Shown here: piece after piece, positions 8,598 through 14,083 of the stretch
How the letters are laid out: every line of letters begins with the position of its first letter
Numbering within the stretch: position 1 is the first letter of the stretch
Source of the DNA: an uncultured Collinsella sp.
Lineage (GTDB): Bacteria > Actinomycetota > Coriobacteriia > Coriobacteriales > Coriobacteriaceae
Length of the DNA stretch: 16,524 nucleotides
Assembly (NCBI GenBank): GCA_934654835.1
Contig: CAKUGY010000025.1
Coordinates: 1 to 16,524 of the forward strand
Reading direction: 5' to 3'
Notes under the pieces: generated by a model
Seen by the model: the letters and a program-made list of their open reading frames with translations, nothing else
The model's database searches: none
What the model was told of the DNA's origin: nothing
Made by a program: the position numbers and the translations under genes

Positions 8598-8614
8598 ATG
8601 GCTGTTGGGCCGTA

Positions 8615-8944
8615 TTACAACGCCGCGGCGATTGCTTCGGCCACAAATTTGTTAAGCGATTCGCCCTTCTTTGCCGCCGCCAGCGCTGCTTGCTTATGAA
8701 GCTCGGAGCCCGTTCTCACGTTGAACGAACCCTTAAAAGCTCGTTCGGGCTCCTTGCCCTTCTCGGCGCAAAGCTCAAGGTAATCATCGACAGCGTCGTG
8801 GAAGCACTGCTCCACTTCTTTAACCGTAGAGCCTTCAAACACAATTGCATCCCTAATGCCGGCAACCATTCCGGTTAACACGTGCTGCTCGGCATCGAAC
8901 TCGACCGGGGCAAAATAGCCCTTGTAAGCCAAAACGTTACTCAT
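8615..8944 (-). CDS. hicB: HicB-family antitoxin
   Basis: This 109-residue protein has the HicB arrangement: an N-terminal partial RNase-H-like domain (about residues 5-70, YFAPVEFDAEQHVLTGMVAG and then STVKEVEQCFHDAVDDYLELC) and a C-terminal ribbon-helix-helix-like segment (about 75-109, FNVRTGSELHKQAALAAAKK and then SLNKFVAEAIAA) that would bind DNA. The frame extends upstream to 8977, but the ATG at 8944 has GGAGGTAG 2-3 nt before it and gives the normal N-terminus. It overlaps the upstream toxin gene by 8 nt, typical of hicAB. It should neutralise the HicA-like protein and repress the shared promoter; this role is inferred from the family. Confidence 0.85.
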   Translation of the reverse strand: MSNVLAYKGYFAPVEFDAEQHVLTGMVAGIRDAIVFEGSTVKEVEQCFHDAVDDYLELCAEKGKEPERAFKGSFNVRTGSELHKQAALAAAKKGESLNKFVAEAIAAAL

Positions 8945-9200
8945 GGCTACCTCCGACATCCTGTAGAAATCGAACAATGTTTCGGATGGTCCCCGCCGTC
9001 AATTCGTCAGATGGATGAGGCGCGTGCATCACAAACATCCTGCCGTCCGATGGCCTGTAAAAGCGAATGCGCGATCCGGATGTCTTGCCTTTGTTGTCCA
9101 TCTCAAAGCCATATGAGGCCATAACTTTAAGAAAGTCAGCGTATCTATACGTCGAAGGACAGCCAAACAGTTGAGCGATAAGTTTATCGGTCCGAGTCAT
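8937..9200 (-). CDS. hicA: HicA-family toxin (putative mRNA interferase)
   Basis: This 87-residue protein has the HicA/YcfA double-stranded-RNA-binding-like fold signature: an N-terminal helix region (TDKLIAQLFGCPSTYRYADF), the glycine-rich turn KTSGSRIRF (residues 39-47), and a final strand-helix with HAPHP (59-63) and LTAGTIRNIVRFL (67-79). Classical HicA proteins carry a catalytic His in the Gly-Ser turn; here it reads GSR, so the active residue may be His59 or His62, or activity may be altered. An ATG at 9212 is also in frame. The ATG at 9200 is preferred because it fits family N-termini and leaves room for a short leader after the promoter at 9224-9252. The gene is co-transcribed with hicB. 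Confidence 0.8.
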   Translation of the reverse strand: MTRTDKLIAQLFGCPSTYRYADFLKVMASYGFEMDNKGKTSGSRIRFYRPSDGRMFVMHAPHPSDELTAGTIRNIVRFLQDVGGSHE

Positions 9201-9215
9201 CCCGCCCCACATTCT

Positions 9216-9252
9216 GCAACTATATTCTAGTTGCGATTTTCATCCAATGCAA
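9216..9252 (-). promoter_or_regulatory. hicAB promoter with overlapping palindromic operator
   Basis: On the - strand, TTGCAT (9252-9247), a 17-nt spacer and TAGAAT (9229-9224) form a plausible sigma-70 promoter. The -10 lies inside a palindrome with arms GCAACTA (9216-9222) and TAGTTGC (9228-9234). A repressor on the palindrome would block the promoter, as expected for autoregulation by HicB. Transcription would begin near 9217, giving a leader of about 17 nt before the ATG at 9200. Confidence 0.6.
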
Positions 9253-9263
9253 GCATGTCAACT

Positions 9264-9289
9264 ATAGAACAAATGTACGTATAGAACAA
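9264..9289. repeat. paired TATAGAACAA decamers upstream of hicAB
   Basis: TATAGAACAA occurs at 9264-9273 and 9280-9289, repeating with a 16-bp period. Its core ATAGAACAA also occurs, as direct pairs, in front of the SIS-domain gene (15248-15267) and singly at 1791-1799. It may be a regulator site. Confidence 0.5.
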
Positions 9290-9297
9290 GCGTTCGT

Positions 9298-9332
9298 ATC
9301 ATCACAAAGGGGACAGGCACCTTTGTGATGAT
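9298..9332. repeat. GGGACAGG-type hairpin, copy 2
   Basis: A perfect 13-bp stem (ATCATCACAAAGG at 9298-9310 with its complement at 9320-9332) encloses the loop GGACAGGCA. The central 25 nt are identical to the hairpin at 8555-8597, while the outer stem differs (ATCATC here, ACCACC there) and remains self-complementary. It lies upstream of the hicAB promoter. Confidence 0.85.
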
Positions 9333-9363
9333 TTGGGCCGAATCTTTCGCGTTTGCCCAGATA

Positions 9364-9402
9364 AAACCTGCCAAAATAAACCTGTCCCTTTTTGGTAGGT
9401 TT
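9364..9402. repeat. GGGACAGG-type hairpin, copy 3 (inverted, diverged)
   Basis: AAACCTGCCAAAA (9364-9376) pairs with TTTTGGTAGGTTT (9390-9402) with one G-T wobble. The loop region holds CCTGTCCC, the reverse complement of the GGGACAGG core. It ends 17 nt before the start of the cyclo-ligase gene and could affect its translation start. Confidence 0.7.
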
Positions 9403-9419
9403 GGAAGAAGACAGGTTGG

Positions 9420-10016
9420 ATGGATAAGGCCGAAATGCGGCGGGCGGTGATTGCTCGGCGCGATGCTATTGAACCGGATGTGCGGGCGGCGAAGTCTGCC
9501 GATGTCTGCGCGCGGCTTGTTGAGCTGTTGGGGCGCTCGGACCCCGCGGCCCCGCGCACCATTGCCGTCTATGCCGCCATGGGTTCCGAGGTTGATCCTG
9601 CCGCTTTTGCCATCGCTGCCGCCGACCGCGGCTGGCAGGTGGCCTATCCGTGCATGCTCTCAGCAGCCGACGCTGCGGCTTGTAGCCAGCGCATGTGCAT
9701 GCGAGTAGTCGCCGCCGGCGACGTCGGCACGGCTCCGTTTATCGCCCGCCCCACGCAGGCCTTCACGGCGGCGGATGTCGACAGCATCCGCTTCCCTATC
9801 GTGCCTGCCGACATGCTCGGCATGACCATCGTGCCGCTCGTGGCGTTCGATCGCACCGGCGCACGCCTGGGCTACGGCGGCGGCTGCTACGACCGCTACC
9901 TGCCCACGCTCTCGGCATCGTGCCAAATCGTCGGCATCGCCTTTGACGAGCAGCGCGTCGACCGCGTCCCCACCGACGCCCACGACCTACCGCTACCCAA
10001 CATCATCAGCGCCTAA
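9420..10016 (+). CDS. 5-formyltetrahydrofolate cyclo-ligase (methenyltetrahydrofolate synthetase)
   Basis: This 198-residue enzyme converts 5-formyltetrahydrofolate to 5,10-methenyltetrahydrofolate using ATP, returning stored folate to one-carbon metabolism in the cytoplasm. The diagnostic motif is LGYGGGCYDRYL (residues 150-161). The N-terminal basic segment KAEMRRAVIARRDAI contributes to nucleotide binding, and the C-terminal DEQRVDRVPTDAHD matches the family. Length is typical (about 180-200). The start is less certain: only AGG sits 4 nt before the ATG, and a hairpin at 9364-9402 lies just upstream. It stands alone on the + strand between the hicAB module and a repeat block. Confidence 0.93.
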   Translation: MDKAEMRRAVIARRDAIEPDVRAAKSADVCARLVELLGRSDPAAPRTIAVYAAMGSEVDPAAFAIAAADRGWQVAYPCMLSAADAAACSQRMCMRVVAAGDVGTAPFIARPTQAFTAADVDSIRFPIVPADMLGMTIVPLVAFDRTGARLGYGGGCYDRYLPTLSASCQIVGIAFDEQRVDRVPTDAHDLPLPNIISA

Positions 10017-10042
10017 ATTCCGTCGTATCGCACCCCACAAAA

Positions 10043-10209
10043 TGAGAGTGGATAATCTCCCACTTTGGACCTGCTATCGAGCCAAAAGTGGGAGATTTTC
10101 CACCCTCATCGTGTGAACGTCCGATTTTCCACGCTCGTGTGTCCAGATTTCCACGCTCAGCCAACGCGAGTCCGAAAATCCGCACTCGTCCGTCCGGATT
10201 TCCTCGCTC
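10043..10209. repeat. repeat block: long hairpin plus four GTCCGGATTTCCACGCTC-type units
   Basis: A hairpin with arms of 26-27 nt (about 10043-10068 and 10082-10108; two mismatches and a bulge) contains GTGGATAATCTCCCACTTT and its near-complement. Four forward units follow, at 10118-10136, 10140-10158, 10169-10187 and 10191-10209. The first 116 bp (10043-10158) recur in the same orientation at 11500-11615 with about a dozen differences. The block fills the gap between the cyclo-ligase gene and the convergent AbiEi-like gene. Confidence 0.85.
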
Positions 10210-10241
10210 ATGCAGACGCGAGCAGCCGCCCCACCACCGTC

Positions 10242-11204
10242 TCAGCCCACACGCGGCACACCGGCAACCTTAAGCTTGCGATCGAGCTTTGTCGGGTCCC
10301 TTAAATCATCCCAGCACAAGCGCACAATCTTGCAGTTATCGAGCAGCGAAAGCCTCGACTCGCGCTGGCACTCGTCAAATTGCGCCTTTGCGAGCTTACC
10401 CTCCTCCGCCGCTTTCTCGCTTTTAATGAAGCCATCGAACTCCCCGATAATTAACCGGTCGCCCACGCGCCACAAGTAGTCAACGCGATACGGCTTTCCC
10501 GGCTCAACCGGGTCGAACAGCTCAACCTGCAGCTCCGGAACCTGCCAGCCACGCTCTATCATCAAAGCGCGCGCCTTGGACTCACCACCGCTTTCCGACA
10601 GGCCGTCGGCACGCTGCGCAACCCTGCGCGCCGTCACCACACCGCGACGATTCAGGCCAAGCTTGTCGATCGTCGCAATGAGATGTTGTTTGGACATAAG
10701 CTGCTCGTGAAGCACCGAGTCCGCAATGATCAGGCCCTCGACAAATGATGCGTCGACCAGACAATCCGCAATCGTCTGGTCGATATCGGTCACGGCAATG
10801 TCCATCTGGCTGGCCTTCGTACGCCGAACATAGCGATGGCGAACGATCTTGGAGCCAGGCGTCGTCGATTGCGTCGGCATCACGGCGATGTGGATGTGCG
10901 TCAAATTGGCATGCGAAACCGAAAGGCCGTAAACCGCGGCCGCCGTATAGGAGCAGAATGTCCAGTCGGGGTGCTTTTGCGCGAGCGCCCGCACCCGATG
11001 CAGATAGCGCTGCCGAAACTTGAGCTCGGACCAATATTCCGGACGCGCATACAGCCCCGGCATGACCATCTCGAGGCTCCCCGCCGCTACTCGTCGCTCA
11101 ATCTGCTTTGCTTCCGCCGCCGTGCGTGCGTACACGCAACTCATCTGTTGCTCGCATGCTTTAATGTGACTCGTAAGCCTCTGATTCGCCGTTGCGTTTC
11201 CCAT
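10242..11204 (-). CDS. AbiEi-like / DUF559-type protein with a Vsr-like endonuclease domain (orphan)
   Basis: This 320-residue protein has two parts. The N-terminal half resembles AbiEi-type (type IV antitoxin) regulators: residues 23-95 include IERRVAAGSLEMVMPGLYAR followed by CSYTAAAVYGL. The C-terminal half looks like a PD-(D/E)XK or very-short-patch-repair-like nuclease domain, with Glu208 in SGGESKARALMIERGW, Asp242 in RVDYLW and Glu255-x-Asp257 in IIGEFDG. Such proteins are common in actinobacteria, and their function is mostly unproven. The start has a perfect AGGAGG 4 nt upstream. No AbiEii-type nucleotidyltransferase partner is adjacent. The gene is isolated and flanked by direct copies of a 116 bp repeat, which suggests an acquired or excisable module. 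Biochemical activity is inferred. Confidence 0.7.
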   Translation of the reverse strand: MGNATANQRLTSHIKACEQQMSCVYARTAAEAKQIERRVAAGSLEMVMPGLYARPEYWSELKFRQRYLHRVRALAQKHPDWTFCSYTAAAVYGLSVSHANLTHIHIAVMPTQSTTPGSKIVRHRYVRRTKASQMDIAVTDIDQTIADCLVDASFVEGLIIADSVLHEQLMSKQHLIATIDKLGLNRRGVVTARRVAQRADGLSESGGESKARALMIERGWQVPELQVELFDPVEPGKPYRVDYLWRVGDRLIIGEFDGFIKSEKAAEEGKLAKAQFDECQRESRLSLLDNCKIVRLCWDDLRDPTKLDRKLKVAGVPRVG

Positions 11205-11499
11205 GTCGCCTCCTAGCTCTTAGACGGCGCAAACGTACCAGACGGTTTCATGCGAAGTCTGACCAAATGCCGACCAAAAGCTAACCAAATGCTTGACGGG
11301 TTTGAGCGATTTAGGCTGATGGCTTAGATTTGCAGGTAGAAGCCTTGCTAAGAGGTCCCTGTCTTCACATTTGGAGGCCTCTAGGTCCGTCGAATTCTTT
11401 GAAAGAATACTTGCCGAGGCTCGAAACTACCTATTTTGCGACGTTGCCCGCACGTGCTCGACGCGCAACGGGCCACCAGCTCGGTACATGCCCAGAAAT
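11205..11499. other. gene-free upstream region of the AbiEi-like gene
   Basis: Apart from the three 11-bp tandem repeats at 11260-11292, nothing clear is seen. A 60-codon frame on the + strand (11330-11512) has no ribosome-binding site and runs into the repeat block. No RNA gene or strong promoter was recognised. Confidence 0.4.
11260..11292 (-). promoter_or_regulatory. three 11-bp tandem repeats upstream of the AbiEi-like gene
   Basis: On the + strand the repeats read TGACCAAATGC (11260-11270), CGACCAAAAGC (11271-11281) and TAACCAAATGC (11282-11292), an exact 11-bp period. They lie about 56-88 nt upstream of the start codon of the - strand gene. AbiEi-type proteins are known to bind repeats in their own promoters, so an autoregulatory operator is plausible. 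Confidence 0.5.
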
Positions 11500-11615
11500 T
11501 GAGAGTGGATAATCTCCCACTTTGAGCCTGCTAGCAAGCCAAAAACGGGAGATTATCCACCCTCATCTTGTGAACGTCCGATTTTCCACTCTCGTGTGTC
11601 CGATTTTCCACGCTC
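11500..11615. repeat. 116 bp repeat: long hairpin plus two units, direct copy of the block at 10043
   Basis: The left arm (11500-11524, TGAGAGTGGATAATCTCCC and onward) pairs with 11539-11565 to form a long hairpin. Forward units at 11575-11593 and 11597-11615 follow. It is about 90 % identical, over the same 116-bp length and in the same orientation, to 10043-10158. Together the two copies enclose the AbiEi-like gene. Confidence 0.85.
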
Positions 11616-11665
11616 GTCGCGCGCTACAGCCACGGCAGCAGCCACGGCCACGGCATCGCAGCCGC

Positions 11666-12592
11666 CTAGTGCTCCTCGCCGGCGCGGGCTAGGTCGTAGG
11701 GCGTAGTCTGGTAGACGTAGTAGTTGAGCCAGTTGGTGTAGAACAGCTGGGCCTGGCTGCGCCAGACGTTGCGCGGCTCGGCCGTGGGGTCGTCGCCCGG
11801 GAAGTAATGCGCCGGCACCTCCGGGTTGAGCCCGCGCTTCACGTCGCGCTCGTACTCCAGGCGCAGCGTGTCGGTGTCGTACTCGGGGTGGCCAAAGACA
11901 AAGAAGCGGCGGCTGTCGACCGACTTGACGATGTACAGTCCCACCTCGTCGGACACGGCCACGACCTCGAGCTGCGGCTCGGCCTCCACGTCCTCGCGGC
12001 GCACGTCGGTGTTGCGCGAGTGCACGGCATAGAAGCGATCATCGAAGCCGCGCACCAGCGGGCTTTGCGGCTTCACCAGATGATGCTCGAACACGCCGCT
12101 CGCCTTAGCCGGCAGGTCGTACTTCTGAATACCGTAATGGTGGTACAGGCCCGCTTGCGCGCCCCAGCAAATATGCAGCGTGGAGTGCACGTGCGTGGTG
12201 GACCAGTCCATGATCTGGCAGAGCTCGGGCCAGTAGTCGACCTCCTCAAACGGCATCTGCTCCACCGGCGCGCCCGTGATGATCAGGCCGTCGTAGTGGA
12301 TGTCGCGGATGTCGTCGAACGTGCGGTAGAACGTCTCCAGATGGCCGGCGCTCACGTGCGTGGCCTCGTGCGTCTTGGTGCGCAGCAGGTCCACCTCCAC
12401 CTGCAGTGGCGTGTTGGAGAGCTTGCGCATGATCTGCGTCTCGGTGGCGATCTTGGTGGGCATGAGGTTGAGGATGAGCACGCGCAGCGGGCGGATGTCC
12501 TGATGCAGCGCGCGGTACTCGGTCATGACAAAGATGTTCTCGCTCTCGAGCTGCGCGGCGGCAGGGAGGGCGTCGGGAATGCGAATGGGCAT
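11666..12592 (-). CDS. metA: homoserine O-acetyltransferase, MetA family
   Basis: This 308-residue enzyme activates homoserine for methionine synthesis. Catalytic residues sit at the family's standard numbers: Cys142 in HICWGAQA, and His235 and Glu237 in FGHPEYD. The acyl-selecting position 111 is Glu (GAPVEQMPF); in characterised MetA enzymes Glu111 goes with acetyl-CoA use and Gly111 with succinyl-CoA, so acetyltransferase activity is predicted despite the common name homoserine O-succinyltransferase. Full length. The start has AAGGAG about 6 nt upstream. No SAM riboswitch fold was recognised in the 210 nt separating it from the divergent dehydrogenase gene. No other methionine genes are adjacent. 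Confidence 0.93.
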   Translation of the reverse strand: MPIRIPDALPAAAQLESENIFVMTEYRALHQDIRPLRVLILNLMPTKIATETQIMRKLSNTPLQVEVDLLRTKTHEATHVSAGHLETFYRTFDDIRDIHYDGLIITGAPVEQMPFEEVDYWPELCQIMDWSTTHVHSTLHICWGAQAGLYHHYGIQKYDLPAKASGVFEHHLVKPQSPLVRGFDDRFYAVHSRNTDVRREDVEAEPQLEVVAVSDEVGLYIVKSVDSRRFFVFGHPEYDTDTLRLEYERDVKRGLNPEVPAHYFPGDDPTAEPRNVWRSQAQLFYTNWLNYYVYQTTPYDLARAGEEH

Positions 12593-12694
12593 GGATGCTC
12601 CTTACGAGTCAGTTGCAGCTATGGTACAACGACCGGCCCCATCCGCGCGAGCACATCGCCCCGCGATGCCGTCAGCGGCCCAAAACGCCCCAAA

Positions 12695-12727
12695 AGTAGA
12701 AATTAAGGCATGTCCCAAAAATCTGCT
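12695..12727. repeat. GGGACATG-type palindromic element, non-coding copy
   Basis: AGTAGAAATT (12695-12704) and AAAAATCTGCT (12717-12727) form an imperfect stem around AAGGCATGTCCC. It shares 19 identical nt with the element inside the M16C gene (6023-6041). It lies between the divergent metA and dehydrogenase genes, just upstream of the dehydrogenase promoter. Confidence 0.7.
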
Positions 12728-12728
12728 G

Positions 12729-12766
12729 CACTTTAGTCTAGCAAAGTGACGGCATGACGCTACAAT
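12729..12766 (+). promoter_or_regulatory. candidate dehydrogenase promoter with inverted repeat
   Basis: TACAAT at 12761-12766 is a good -10, 37 nt before the ATG. No clear -35 is seen. Where the -35 should lie there is a perfect inverted repeat, CACTTT (12729-12734) and AAAGTG (12743-12748), that could be an operator. It does not match the known Rex consensus. Confidence 0.4.
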
Positions 12767-12803
12767 GTTTCAACGCGAAAAACTCGGCCGAAAGGATACT
12801 CAT

Positions 12804-13781
12804 ATGTACCAGACGCGTAAGATTGGTGTGGTCGGCCAGGGCCACGTAGGAGCACATGTCGCCAACAGCCTGCTTATGCAGGGCATTGCCGATGAGCTGT
12901 ACCTGTGCGATATCAACGAGGCCAAGGTGACGTCCGAGGTCCAGGACCTGCGCGACTCCCTTTCGTTTGTCCCGTATAACACCAAGATCGTCAACTGCTA
13001 CGACCACTACGAGGAGCTGGCCTGCTGCGACGTCATCGTCAACGCCGCCGGTAAGGTCGCGCTGGCCGCCGGCAACCGCGACGGCGAGCTGTTCTTTACC
13101 ACCGATGCCGCCCGCACCTTTGCCAAGCGCATCGTCGACGCCGGCTTCGACGGCATCTTCGTGAGCATCTCCAACCCCTGCGACGTCGTGTGCACCGAGC
13201 TGTGGCACCTGACCGGCTACGATCCCAAGAAGATCATCGGCTCGGGCTGCGGTCTGGATTCCGCCCGCCTGCGCACCGAGATCTCCAAGAAGGTCGGCGT
13301 GAGCCCCAAGTCCATCGACGCCTACATGATCGGCGAGCACGGCTTTAGCCAGCTGGCCGCCTTTAAGGCCGCAACCATCGCCGGCAAGAGCCTGACCGAG
13401 CTTCAGGCCGAGAACCCCGACAAGTACGCCTTCGACCACATGGAGGTCGAAGAGCTCGCGCGCAAGGGCGGCTACGTGACCTACCAGGGCAAGCAGTGCA
13501 CCGAGTACGCCGTCGCCAACTCCGCCGCGCGCGTCTGCGCTGCCGTGCTGCACAACGAGCACGCCGTGCTTTCTGCCTCCACGCTCATGACCGGCCAGTA
13601 TGGCGAGGAAGGCATCTTCACCTCCCTGCCGTGCGTGATCGGCGCCGAGGGCGTCGAGGAGGTCTACACGCTCGACCTGTCCGAGCACGAGCTCGAGGGC
13701 TTCCACAAGAGCTGCCAGCACATCCGCGATAACATCGCCCAGCTCGACTGGTGGGACGCCGAGGCCTACGACGCAAAGTAG
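12804..13781 (+). CDS. L-lactate / L-2-hydroxyacid dehydrogenase (LDH/MDH superfamily)
   Basis: This 325-residue NAD-dependent enzyme reduces a 2-oxoacid in the cytoplasm. It shows GQGHVG (residues 11-16) with Asp36 for NAD, SNP (123-125), LDSAR (151-155, Asp152 and substrate-carboxylate Arg155) and catalytic His179 in GEHG. The mobile substrate loop reads AGKVALAAGNRDGELFF rather than the lactate-dehydrogenase pattern with PGETR. It more resembles L-2-hydroxyisocaproate dehydrogenase, so bulkier 2-oxoacids are possible substrates; lactate is the usual annotation in fermentative relatives. A frame opening at 12765 is rejected: the ATG at 12804 has AAAGGA 7 nt upstream and gives a normal N-terminus. 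A strong terminator follows. Confidence 0.88.
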   Translation: MYQTRKIGVVGQGHVGAHVANSLLMQGIADELYLCDINEAKVTSEVQDLRDSLSFVPYNTKIVNCYDHYEELACCDVIVNAAGKVALAAGNRDGELFFTTDAARTFAKRIVDAGFDGIFVSISNPCDVVCTELWHLTGYDPKKIIGSGCGLDSARLRTEISKKVGVSPKSIDAYMIGEHGFSQLAAFKAATIAGKSLTELQAENPDKYAFDHMEVEELARKGGYVTYQGKQCTEYAVANSAARVCAAVLHNEHAVLSASTLMTGQYGEEGIFTSLPCVIGAEGVEEVYTLDLSEHELEGFHKSCQHIRDNIAQLDWWDAEAYDAK

Positions 13782-13824
13782 GTCGTTGGCTGCCGCAACA
13801 TCGCGAATCTAAGCGCGATACTAA

Positions 13825-13863
13825 GCGGGCCGCGCCGGAAACCCCGGCGCGGCCCGCTTTTTT
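13825..13863 (+). terminator. rho-independent terminator of the dehydrogenase gene
   Basis: A perfect 14-bp GC stem (GCGGGCCGCGCCGG at 13825-13838, complement at 13844-13857) with a 5-nt loop is followed by six T. It begins 43 nt after the stop codon. Confidence 0.95.
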
Positions 13864-13887
13864 GACTCACGCAGCACACTTGCGAAT

Positions 13888-14071
13888 CGAAGGTGAATAC
13901 TTTTCCCGAGAAGTGAACGAGCAAAATCGGACCCCCGGAGCATCGACACTTTTGAGGCGCTGTTTCCTGCGGTTTCGTCGAAGTTTTCCTGCGGTTTTAG
14001 CACCAAAAAGTGTGGATGCTTCAGGGGTCCAAAATAGGTCGTTCACTTCTCGGGAAAAGTATTCACCTTCG
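13888..14071. repeat. 184 bp inverted-repeat element (MITE-like)
   Basis: Two arms of about 72 nt (13888-13960 and 14000-14071) are inverted copies with most positions identical. The outer 30 or so match almost without change, including AAGGTGAATACTTTTCCCGA and GAAGTGAACGA. The 39-nt centre holds a direct repeat TTTCCTGCGGTTT (13963-13975 and 13985-13997). It lies between the dehydrogenase terminator and the end of the SIS gene. No transposase is present. It could be a non-autonomous mobile element or a structured RNA. Confidence 0.8.
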
Positions 14072-14083
14072 TTTTCTGACATG

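Noticed and set aside
6040..8646. 868-codon open frame on the - strand across the M16C gene
   Set aside because: It is the complement of a GC-rich coding gene; low-complexity composition and no family motifs, whereas the + strand has clear zinc-peptidase motifs.
9302..9562. 86-codon - strand frame over the hairpins and cyclo-ligase start
   Set aside because: It translates hairpin repeats and antisense of a conserved gene.
11330..11512. 60-codon + strand frame
   Set aside because: No ribosome-binding site, no family features, and it ends inside the repeat block.
12593..12694. SAM riboswitch upstream of metA
   Set aside because: No recognisable SAM-riboswitch core was found; the leader is short and holds only a simple ribosome-binding site.
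11807..12706. 299-codon + strand frame opposite metA
   Set aside because: Antisense shadow of a gene with intact catalytic residues.
12738..13721. 327-codon - strand frame opposite the dehydrogenase
   Set aside because: Antisense shadow; gives no recognisable domain.
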